A stretch of DNA of 64,000 nucleotides, from the NCBI RefSeq assembly GCF_007747445.1, contig NZ_CP036425.1, positions 4,138,175-4,202,174 of the forward strand. Direction: 5' to 3'. The notes beneath the pieces are model-generated. The model saw only the letters and a list, made by a program, of their open reading frames with translations. It had not been told where the DNA came from and made no database searches. Source of the stretch: Poriferisphaera corsica (GTDB lineage: Bacteria; Planctomycetota; Phycisphaerae; Phycisphaerales; Phycisphaeraceae). The number at the start of each line of letters is the position of its first letter. Position 1 is the first letter of the stretch. Positions 43,313 to 51,038 of the stretch are shown piece by piece. Made by a program: the position numbers and the translations under genes.

Positions 43313-44185
43313 ATGCACACAACACCCGACATCGCAAAGCTCGGCTCACGCCCCCCCTTATCCCTCATCGATGCCCGTCTCCAACTTCACCACGCCGCAC
43401 AAATCCTCCAAGCCGCAGCCGACGCACTCCTCACCAACCAACCCGATGACTCTCACGCAGCCCTCAACTTCCATGCCGACTCCGCCGCCCTCTCTACCCA
43501 ACCCCTCCCCAATGATTACACCCTCAGCCTCATCCTTCCCACCCCACTACTCATGCTCACCGATGCATCACAAAACATCATCACCGAAACCCCACTTCTC
43601 GGACTCACCATCGCCGACGCCCTCGACTGGACAGCTCGGCAACTCGAACACTTCCTCCCTTCACATCCCACCCCACCCGATATCCAACTACGCCTCCGCA
43701 ACTACGAACTCCCCTTCCATCATGTCCTCGAAGACGAACCCTTTCGCCTCAAGTACCCACATCACTTCGATGAAGTCGCCCGCTACTTCTCCTTCGCTCA
43801 CCGCCTACTCGATCTCTTCACTCGCAACCTCCCCAACACCTCACCCATTCACGTTTGGCCACACCACTTCGACATCGCCACGCTCATCTACCTCGACCCC
43901 GACATGCCCCCGCAAAAATCTAGAACCATCGGCCTCGGCCTCTCCCCCGGCGACAAACATATCCCCGCTCCTTACCTCTACATCACGCCTTACCCCACCA
44001 ACAACATTAATCCCAATACACTACCCACCCCGCCCCACCACACCGCATGGGCCTCCACTTTCCTCGGCCTCACCATCCCCGCAACCGAAATCCTCGCCAT
44101 CCCCCACGAACATCGCATCCCCACCCTCATCGAAACCCTCACCCAATCCACCATCCTAACCCGCCAACTCCTCTCCAACACTTAG
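43313..44185 (+). CDS. DUF5996-like protein, unknown function
   Basis: The 290-residue product is cytoplasmic with no signal or membrane segment. ARLQLHHAAQILQAAADAL at the start, VWPHHFDIATLIYLDP in the middle and LSPGDKHIPAPYLYITPYP later resemble the DUF5996 family, which has no known activity. Residues are Pro- and Leu-rich in line with the C-rich strand here. The last base of its stop overlaps the stop of the convergent OLD-family gene (TTAG shared). Confidence 0.6.
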   Translation: MHTTPDIAKLGSRPPLSLIDARLQLHHAAQILQAAADALLTNQPDDSHAALNFHADSAALSTQPLPNDYTLSLILPTPLLMLTDASQNIITETPLLGLTIADALDWTARQLEHFLPSHPTPPDIQLRLRNYELPFHHVLEDEPFRLKYPHHFDEVARYFSFAHRLLDLFTRNLPNTSPIHVWPHHFDIATLIYLDPDMPPQKSRTIGLGLSPGDKHIPAPYLYITPYPTNNINPNTLPTPPHHTAWASTFLGLTIPATEILAIPHEHRIPTLIETLTQSTILTRQLLSNT

Positions 44186-46182
44186 CGATCATCAACATCT
44201 ACAGCCACCGTCTTCGTTTTACCAATCCCTTTCATTAGCAACTGTACACCCTTCTCATATCCTGCCTCACATATATCTAGCCCCTCATTCTTACTCAGCA
44301 CAAAATCAAACACCGCTTTCGCCAACAACTTCGCCTGATCTGACATATCATCCCAACTCCCCGTCAACCGCACTGCCTTCTTGCAAAATTTCACCTTATC
44401 CTTCACTGTCCCCGAACTCGCCTGATACGGATTCGCAATCCCGCTCGGCTTCGCCTTCGTCACATCCTCAAACAAACTCTCTAAATACGCCCCAAATTTC
44501 TTCGCATCCTTATCCCCCGGCATACCTTGATATTCAACCTCATTGATCTCAGCAGTCGCAATCCCATCTTCCAATCCCGAATACTCATCCAGCACACCCT
44601 TGATAACACTCGCCGATAGCAAACACTCCATCTCGCGTGATTCAATTTTGTAATAACGATCCCCCAACGATGCTTTCAACTTTTCATGCCGCTCATCCTT
44701 CCCATAATCACTATCCGACACCAACATCAACTCACCGCACAAATTTTTTGGCTGCATACACTCATCTTCACGATCCGAACAATCAAAAAAGTGCGTTATG
44801 TTCCCGCCACCATACTCTACAAACGCATAATGAATATCCTGCACAAACTTCTGCTTAATCAATCCCTCATCCAACAACTTCCCCTGCAAGCACGCCAGAT
44901 ACTTTCCGATATAAAGTCGATCCGTAATTCCCTCCACCCAAATCGTGCAATTCGATAGAAACACCGATGAATTGCGCACCCCAAGCTCATTCAGTAACGA
45001 AAAATCTTCATTACTGACATTCCGAATCTCAAACTTCGCTTCCTTCTCATCACCTACTTCGTTTTCATTCAGCACCTTACGCAATTTGTAAACCGAAATC
45101 CGATCATGATCCAAAGTCATATCCAGAAAATGATGCGAATGCGTCGTCACAAAAACTTGCCGCGTACCATTGCATGGAATCGTACTAATCGAATCAATAA
45201 ACTGCCTTAGCATCCCCGGATGCATATAAAGCTCCGGCTCTTCAATAAACAACAAAAGATCACGATCACGATGTAAAAACATCGGCAAGGTCATAATAAT
45301 GATGTGCTGTATTCCATCTCCAAGCTGATGAATTGGGTATTCTTGTTCATCCCCAATTTTTATATACAAGCCACTTTTTTTATCACTAACGCCTGAAAAT
45401 CTACTTATGCCTGCGGGCCTTCTTGTTATCAATTCCACAGGTTCAGAATTAAAAAACTGCTTTGACAAATATTGTTGGAAATCTCTTACAGCGTTTCTTT
45501 CTTTCAAAGAACTATGTTGATACTGAAAAATTGTCTCATTCACATTCAACCCACTGAATATCTCATTATTTTCTGCGCGATTTGAATCTGCATTGCCTAC
45601 ACTAGATCGATTCTGTAAACGCCCCTGATTTTTAAAATAATCATCAACAGTGGTACTAGTGTATCCACTCCCACGAAAACCTCTGAGAGTTGGAATATAA
45701 ACAGGGTATAAGTTTTCTAGCTTACGGGTGATTTCACTATATTCTTTATTTAACCCATTCCTATCTGAATGTTTCGAAAAATACTTATCTATATAGGCAT
45801 TCAGAGCACTCATTGACCCATGCATTCCTGATTTTTTTAATCCAGTGTCACAAATAGATACTAATTTGTGAACATCACTGTGCTTACCCTTATCTTCTAA
45901 TCTTGATTTGATTGCTTCCTTAACAATGTTCAAATTTTGCTGAAATATTACTGTAAAGATAGAGTTTTCATAGGTTAAACTGCTTGAATTAAATAATGCT
46001 CTCAAGAGGCGGCTTTTGCCACAATTGTTGGGGCCAATCAAAACATTTATCAAGGATAAATTTTGTAAATCATCCGCAATTTGTCCCGTACTTGCCCCAT
46101 AATAGTTATTTAAAGTAGACGGTACCTTAATCACTTCATACAAGTGGCATATTTTTGCAATTGAATTACCAGTATTTTTCAT
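44182..46182 (-). CDS. OLD-family ATPase with TOPRIM nuclease domain
   Basis: The 666-residue protein has an N-terminal ABC-type ATPase (Walker A IGPNNCGKS at 49-57; signature-like LGDGIQH; Walker B LLLFIEEPELYMHP; switch TTHSHHF) and a C-terminal TOPRIM domain (about 430-560) with the acidic residues in IWVEGITDRLYI and LVSDSDYG. This is the class 1 OLD (overcoming lysogenization defect) nuclease layout, shared by anti-phage proteins such as P2 Old and GajA. No UvrD-like GajB or other partner is adjacent, so it is likely a stand-alone class 1 member. An 8-bp inverted repeat sits just 5' of the ATG. The 5' half is more AT-rich than neighbouring genes, which suggests transfer. Confidence 0.85.
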   Translation of the reverse strand: MKNTGNSIAKICHLYEVIKVPSTLNNYYGASTGQIADDLQNLSLINVLIGPNNCGKSRLLRALFNSSSLTYENSIFTVIFQQNLNIVKEAIKSRLEDKGKHSDVHKLVSICDTGLKKSGMHGSMSALNAYIDKYFSKHSDRNGLNKEYSEITRKLENLYPVYIPTLRGFRGSGYTSTTVDDYFKNQGRLQNRSSVGNADSNRAENNEIFSGLNVNETIFQYQHSSLKERNAVRDFQQYLSKQFFNSEPVELITRRPAGISRFSGVSDKKSGLYIKIGDEQEYPIHQLGDGIQHIIIMTLPMFLHRDRDLLLFIEEPELYMHPGMLRQFIDSISTIPCNGTRQVFVTTHSHHFLDMTLDHDRISVYKLRKVLNENEVGDEKEAKFEIRNVSNEDFSLLNELGVRNSSVFLSNCTIWVEGITDRLYIGKYLACLQGKLLDEGLIKQKFVQDIHYAFVEYGGGNITHFFDCSDREDECMQPKNLCGELMLVSDSDYGKDERHEKLKASLGDRYYKIESREMECLLSASVIKGVLDEYSGLEDGIATAEINEVEYQGMPGDKDAKKFGAYLESLFEDVTKAKPSGIANPYQASSGTVKDKVKFCKKAVRLTGSWDDMSDQAKLLAKAVFDFVLSKNEGLDICEAGYEKGVQLLMKGIGKTKTVAVDVDDR

Positions 46183-46183
46183 A

Positions 46184-46206
46184 GCTATATCGTCTTGTGA
46201 TATAGC
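46184..46206. promoter_or_regulatory. Inverted repeat immediately 5' of the OLD-family gene
   Basis: GCTATATC and GATATAGC are perfect 8-bp arms around 7 bases, ending one base before the ATG at 46182. This could be an operator or a hairpin over the ribosome site. Confidence 0.5.
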
Positions 46207-46242
46207 GCAAAGTCAATGATTTTTTAGACTCCAACCGTATAT

Positions 46243-46257
46243 CTAACTGATAGTTAG
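46243..46257. repeat. 15-bp palindrome, copy 8
   Basis: CTAACTGATAGTTAG, 6-bp arms around GAT, 18 bases after the parB stop codon. Confidence 0.7.
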
Positions 46258-46275
46258 AGTTGTGTTGTAATTTCC

Positions 46276-47616
46276 TCACTCAAACTTCACGCCCATCCGT
46301 CCAATCAGATCATCAAACTGATCCAGCGAATAGAACTCAATACTCAGCGTACCGCTTCCCTTCTTGCGGCCAGGCCGAATCTTAATCTTCGTCGATAATT
46401 GCTCCGCCAGATGCTTCTCGAGATCCGCCATCTGCGCCGCCTTCCGCACCTTTGCCTCATCATCCCCAGCCTCTTTTTCCTTCGCATCCCCATCACCGCC
46501 CTGCCCTCGCGCCAACTTGCGAACCTCCATCTCCATCCGCCGTACCGACCACGCTTCCGCCACAGCCTTCTTCGCCATCGCCAACTGAATCCCCTCATCC
46601 TCAATCCCCGCCAGCGCCCGCGCCTGCCCCATCGACAAATCGCCTCGACGCAACATCGCTCGCACATCATCACATAACTTCAGTAACCGCAAATGGTTAG
46701 TAACTGTTGCCCGTTCCACACCCACGCGTTCCGCCACATCAGAATGGCTCAAACTAAACACCTCAGCCAGCCGTTTAAAAGCCTCCGCCCGCTCGATCGG
46801 GTTTAAATCCTCACGTTGCAGATTCTCAACCAGCGCCCACTCCGCCAACTGCTCATCATCCAGCTCCCGCACAAAGCCCGGCATCACATCCAGACCCGCC
46901 AACTGGGCCGCACGCCAACGACGCTCACCCGCCACCAGTTCAAATCGATGCCCTTCTTCATCAGCCTCTTCCATCGCCCGCACGATGATTGGCTGCATCA
47001 ATCCGTCCTTCTTAATTGATTCCGATAACGCACCAAGCGCACGCTCATCAAATTCCTGTCGCGGCTGGTATCGGTTCGGCACAATCTCACTCACAGCCAA
47101 ATACCGCAACCCCATATCCCCCCCTTTTTCACCAACATTTTGCTGAGGCCCAACCGGCTCTTCATCGTCTGACGCCACTTCAACCAATTTCCTCACAACC
47201 TCTTCTTTAACCGCCTCAACCACCTTCTCGCCCTTACCAGCCGCGATATTCTCGGCCGCACCCTCCGCCTCAATAATTTCATTCGCACTCACCATCTTCA
47301 CTACCCCAACCTCAACCACTGGCGCACTCTCCGCAACCTTCTCCGCAACATCACCCCCCTGCTTCGTTTTCTCTTCTTTGGCCGCAACACTCTTCACCTC
47401 TTGCGTTGGCAACTCTTGCGCTCCACGTGAAACTTTCTCTCCCCCATCTTCCTCCACGCCCCCCTGCTTTACTTCAACAGCCAAAGCCACATCATCGTTC
47501 TGTATCTCGGATGTCTTTTCTTCTGTAGGATCAACCGGCGGCTTCACATCCACTGGCTTTGCCATCAAACTACTCAAACCCCGCCCTAAACGTGATGCTC
47601 GCTTCTTAGCCGCCAT
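46276..47616 (-). CDS. parB: Chromosome partitioning protein ParB
   Basis: ParB loads at parS sites and spreads as a CTP-dependent clamp to organise the origin region. The 446-residue protein starts MAAKKRASRLGRGLSSLM, has an unusual acidic, low-complexity stretch (about 25-165), then the ParB N-domain (about 168-265; PNRYQPRQ and the CTP-binding GERRWRA), the parS-binding HTH (about 275-330; DVAERVGVERATVTNHL) and a C-terminal dimerisation domain (about 395-446). The ATG at 47616 has GGAG nine bases upstream. No parA gene is adjacent in the window. parS-like sites lie inside the gene and in the following 1 kb. Confidence 0.95.
   Translation of the reverse strand: MAAKKRASRLGRGLSSLMAKPVDVKPPVDPTEEKTSEIQNDDVALAVEVKQGGVEEDGGEKVSRGAQELPTQEVKSVAAKEEKTKQGGDVAEKVAESAPVVEVGVVKMVSANEIIEAEGAAENIAAGKGEKVVEAVKEEVVRKLVEVASDDEEPVGPQQNVGEKGGDMGLRYLAVSEIVPNRYQPRQEFDERALGALSESIKKDGLMQPIIVRAMEEADEEGHRFELVAGERRWRAAQLAGLDVMPGFVRELDDEQLAEWALVENLQREDLNPIERAEAFKRLAEVFSLSHSDVAERVGVERATVTNHLRLLKLCDDVRAMLRRGDLSMGQARALAGIEDEGIQLAMAKKAVAEAWSVRRMEMEVRKLARGQGGDGDAKEKEAGDDEAKVRKAAQMADLEKHLAEQLSTKIKIRPGRKKGSGTLSIEFYSLDQFDDLIGRMGVKFE
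47419..47434. promoter_or_regulatory. parS-like site inside parB (13/16)
   Basis: CGCTCCACGTGAAACT against the consensus TGTTNCACGTGAAACA has three mismatches, all at the outer positions; the CACGTG core and the right arm are conserved. It is in parB coding sequence, in the low-complexity region. Confidence 0.5.
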
Positions 47617-47826
47617 ATTCTGATACTCCAATTCCGCAGCCGAAGCTGCTTTTGTTCTTTGAATTATTTCCCATTCCCCGCTAGCTATCCCCAGTTTTTT
47701 CTCAAATCAGCCTCTATCTAAATTCGATTTAAGCTAAATTCGCCCCTTAATCCTCCCCAAAAATACAACCTCAATAGTGTACCGAGCACCCATCCACCTC
47801 AACAAGTAAATCTCTTGACCACCTCA

Positions 47827-47835
47827 TTATCCACA
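47827..47835 (+). promoter_or_regulatory. Perfect DnaA box
   Basis: TTATCCACA matches the DnaA consensus exactly. I found no second perfect copy nearby, so a functional box cluster is not shown. Confidence 0.5.
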
Positions 47836-47953
47836 CAAATCACGTAAGTCACCTTGTCGATACCCCATTTTGCTCTCATTTAGCACATTCAAATTGCTAT
47901 CTGAAAACAATAACAACCCATTTTACATCCATAACCTTAACCGCCAATGAGGA

Positions 47954-47969
47954 TGTTTCACGTGGAGCG
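47954..47969. promoter_or_regulatory. parS-like site (13/16)
   Basis: TGTTTCACGTGGAGCG has a perfect left arm and core and three mismatches in the right arm. Confidence 0.55.
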
Positions 47970-48161
47970 CATCACAACAATGCTCTTGAAAATCCACCCA
48001 GGGCCCGATAAACATCATTCACTCGCCACTGACCCGCGATCGCGCACCCTTGACCTGCGCTCACCCATGCCAACCTTACCTATTTCCTCATCCCGTATAC
48101 CCTCAATTCTTACCGATTCCTCAACCTCTTCATGCGCAAAATACTATTTGATAACTCAACC

Positions 48162-48177
48162 TGTTCCACGTGAAACA
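48162..48177. promoter_or_regulatory. parS site, full consensus
   Basis: TGTTCCACGTGAAACA matches the 16-bp parS consensus TGTTNCACGTGAAACA exactly. It is the strongest ParB site in the window, about 550 bases from parB. Confidence 0.9.
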
Positions 48178-48498
48178 TCTTTCTTACATCCACTTCGTCT
48201 CAATTGCGCCTTAATCACGCCGCTTTTTTGACACGCCAATACTTTAATCTTTCTGACCTTCTCGCTACGATCAGCTTTTTTTGGCTATTTCCCTCTTCTC
48301 ACAATACCCCACCGACTCCTTCTCATCCGATTCATCACGCTATCACTCACTAATCCCAATACCGCCAGAGGGCAGGGCACTCATTGCATTTCGAAAATTT
48401 CATCGCTCAACCACACAATATCTCCGTATCTGGAAGCACGCAGCCGTGAGATAAAAATAAATCATCCTCCCAAACATTTACATTGAGTATCGCCCTCG

Positions 48499-48514
48499 CG
48501 CTCCACGTGAAGCG
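48499..48514. promoter_or_regulatory. Degenerate parS-like site (12/16)
   Basis: CGCTCCACGTGAAGCG keeps the core but has four symmetric mismatches to the parS consensus; near-palindromic in its own right. Confidence 0.4.
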
Positions 48515-48887
48515 CGATCTCCCCCCCCTACCACTCAATCGAATACCACCCAACCAGATCGCTTAGCCAATCAACCGCATGATTCAATCGCACACTGCAT
48601 ATGCCTATACGCTTTCATACTGCCTTTGGCCATATCGCCCGATAATCCTCTTGTTACCAGTATTGATTGGCTAACTTCACAGAAACCCCGATAAACACAG
48701 CCTTAATTGAGCACCACGAGCCTATTGAAAAACCCGAGATTACATCCAAATACATTCAGGATCTCCCTATTCCTTGCCGATACAAGCGTTAGATCCGTCA
48801 TATTTGTACCCCACCCAGTGATGGCCAACCATCACGACGATTCTGGTGGTCAAACCAAATATCTTCGCCCATACGACGTATGTAGCC

Positions 48888-49949
48888 ATGGCAAAGCCAA
48901 AGCAATCCAATCCCAACCATTCAGAACGTGACACGAAGTCAGCTCGTGGCCAAGCCATTTCACAACAGCCACAACCACCTGTCCCGCAGCCAGATCAGAT
49001 CGAAGAACTCCTAAACCATTTACAGGACATGGAATCGCGTATCTCTGAGTTGCAGCAAGGGTTATCGCATTCACACCGACTCACAACGCTTGGCACAATC
49101 ACGTCGATTATTGCTCATGAATTTAATAATCTGCTGACGCCGATCATGTCATACTCTCAGCTGGCGATAAAGAATCCTGAGGATTTAACGCTATCGCAGA
49201 AGGCGAATGTGAAATCGTACGAGGCAGCATCGCGGGCAGCACATATCGTGCGATCGATGCTGAATTTCGCGAGACAGGAAGACAGTGCAAATCATATCTC
49301 CTGTTTTAACAGTGTGTTAGATGAGACGCTAGCATGTTTAGCCAGGCAGCCCGAGAAGGATAATATCCAGTTCAAGCGGCCAAAGGCGGATCGTGATGTG
49401 CAGATTTTGATCAATCCGACACATCTGCATCAGGTTTTGATGAACCTTATCCTCAATGCTCGCAAGGTTTTACTGGCGACTGGCGGGATGATTCAGGTGA
49501 ATACGCAGGTGATTGGGTCGGATGTGATTATTGAGATTGCGGATACGGGGCCGGGGATTCCGGAAGAGATTATGGGGTCGTTGTTTGATCCATTTGTGAC
49601 ACGATCAACTTCAACTGAGCAGAGCGATTCATGTGAAACCTCAGGGGTTGAATCAGATAGCTGTGATGTCGGATCGTGTGCGCGTGAGAGTGCTAAGCTT
49701 GAGAGCGCGGATGAGTTAAAGCGATATGGGCCTGTTGAATCAGGACAAAAAACGGGCGCACAGCATGATGAAGGGCAGGGGGGTGAGGTTGGAAAAGATT
49801 GCGCGAAGCATCAGCGAGGAACGGGGTTAGGTTTATATATTTGCAAGCAGTTGATCGAGCAGGCTGGTGGGAAAATTGCGGTGACTTCTGAGCCGGGACA
49901 TGGCGCGACATTCACGATTCGACTCCCTCAAGCGATTGACTTGATCTAA
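48888..49949 (+). CDS. Soluble histidine kinase with enlarged ATP lid
   Basis: The 353-residue protein has a Gln/Pro-rich N-terminal tail, a coiled coil (about 35-65), a HisKA domain with His77 in IIAHEFNN, and an HATPase domain (N box HQVLMNLILNARKV, G1 ADTGPGIP, G2 GTGLGLYICKQL). No membrane segment or sensor domain is visible, so it is a cytoplasmic kinase. Between the F-box region (DPFVTRS) and G2 there is an insertion at about 240-308, rich in Ser, Asp, Gly and Cys, where other kinases have a short ATP lid. The ATG at 48888 is preferred to a GTG at 48846. No response regulator is adjacent. The strand bias switches within this gene. Confidence 0.88.
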   Translation: MAKPKQSNPNHSERDTKSARGQAISQQPQPPVPQPDQIEELLNHLQDMESRISELQQGLSHSHRLTTLGTITSIIAHEFNNLLTPIMSYSQLAIKNPEDLTLSQKANVKSYEAASRAAHIVRSMLNFARQEDSANHISCFNSVLDETLACLARQPEKDNIQFKRPKADRDVQILINPTHLHQVLMNLILNARKVLLATGGMIQVNTQVIGSDVIIEIADTGPGIPEEIMGSLFDPFVTRSTSTEQSDSCETSGVESDSCDVGSCARESAKLESADELKRYGPVESGQKTGAQHDEGQGGEVGKDCAKHQRGTGLGLYICKQLIEQAGGKIAVTSEPGHGATFTIRLPQAIDLI

Positions 49950-50270
49950 GAGATTGCTGATCGCAACACCTTTCTTTTCTTAATGGTTTTTAACTTATTG
50001 ATGCGTATAGACTGAAATGTGCCTGTGTGCGCATCGCGTTTTTGCGCACAATCATTTCACGAAACGCGCATCAAAATGCCTGCTTATGGCGGGTTTTTAT
50101 GTTTTATGTTCTTGCCAATACGTCAGTTACGCTATTAAAAACCTGAACAACGAAAAGAGCCTGAAATCATCAAAGAAAACGAATAAATCAAAAAGTTTGA
50201 TCTGTTTTGTGAGAGAAATCTCAAAAAACTGGGCCACTTTTCAGGTTATGAAAATTTTGTGCGCGCTATT

Positions 50271-50285
50271 CTAATCATCGATTAG
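50271..50285. repeat. 15-bp palindrome, copy 9
   Basis: CTAATCATCGATTAG with perfect 6-bp arms around ATC. It is about 320 bases after the histidine kinase. Confidence 0.7.
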
Positions 50286-50345
50286 ACAGCTGGTAATAAC
50301 TACGTTCATATTTGGTAGACATGCGTGATCCTCATACAGAACATA

Positions 50346-50472
50346 TAGCCCACCTTGCATGGTTATTCATGTGTTGAGCAGCAAGTCGATTGCGTAAGAC
50401 AAAGGTACTTCACTGATTCTTGACTGCTGCTGTTCCCAGGCAAGACTTATGGGTATTTATGCAAACCGCTCA
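50346..50472 (+). repeat. 126-bp TIR element, copy 3
   Basis: Aligns with 57625-57750 from GGTTATTCATGTGTTGA through CAAGTCGATT and GGCAAGACTTATGGGTATTT to the end GCAAACCGCTCA. The left end (TAGCCCACCTTGC) has a 2-base insertion relative to the other copies. Confidence 0.7.
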
Positions 50473-50820
50473 AGGAAAGTGAGAGTGAGCACGGAAATAG
50501 AAATGGGAGCAAGCATAAGAACATGCGAGTGAAGTCATGTGAGACGCAATTTTGAGCAAAAGTGAAAACGTCAATGTGCTGTGAAATGGGAACGTGGGTT
50601 AGAACACAAACAGAACATGAGTGTGTTGTGAAATGAGAATGTGGGTGAAACCGAAACGCGTATGCGAGGCAAATTGAGAGTTAGACAGAGGCGGCGAATG
50701 AGATCGCAGCTATGAGAACGCAAATGCTGATATGTCGAACTTACTGCGAAAGTGTGCGCGATCACGGTTAGTGCAGATGGGAAAGCTGAAGGAGCAGAGG
50801 AAAGGTATTGGAATTCAGAG

Positions 50821-50870
50821 GGAGAAGGAGAGAGAGAATAGAGAGGGGGGGGGAATAAGGGGGGGAGATT
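50821..50870 (+). other. Polypurine / G-run tract
   Basis: The plus strand is almost only A and G: GAGAGAGAATAGAGA, then nine G, AATAA and seven G. It could form G-quadruplex or triplex DNA. GGGGAG and CTCCCC at its end also form a small hairpin. Confidence 0.6.
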
Positions 50871-51038
50871 AATGCCCTCCCCTGCTACGGTTTGGCGCCG
50901 ACAAATCGCTTGGTTCTGTGTAACACACCGTTATCCCGATTCGAAAGTCAGTGCAATACGTATCTATGGGGTCATTGATCGGGTCGATCATGATTAATAC
51001 TGTTTTCGCGGCTGAAAGCAGATAAGGCTGTTTATCCC

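Larger units (their letters stand above)
47617..48887. other. Gene-free region with parS sites and a DnaA box, candidate oriC
   Basis: About 1.27 kb with no credible gene on either strand between parB and the histidine kinase. It contains parS-like sites at 47954-47969, 48162-48177 and 48499-48514, one perfect DnaA box (TTATCCACA, 47827-47835) and an AT-rich stretch at about 47640-47780. The G/C strand bias changes sign at its right edge. No dnaA, dnaN, rnpA or gidA gene is close. Confidence 0.5.
49950..51038. other. 1.1-kb gene-free region with repeat, palindrome and purine tract
   Basis: No convincing gene. It holds palindrome copy 9 (50271-50285), TIR element copy 3 (50346-50472) and a purine-rich plus strand from 50473 to about 50870. 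In that tract two ~20-base blocks, GTGAAATGGGAACGTGGGT and GTGAAATGAGAATGTGGGT, repeat about 50 bases apart. Confidence 0.6.

Noticed and set aside
36820-44160. Many long antisense and frame-shifted open frames in the 36-44 kb region
   Set aside because: They are shadows of strongly C-rich genes (DUF1800, DUF1501, PqiA, DUF5996-like); amino acid use is dominated by Ser, Pro, Thr or His with no motif.
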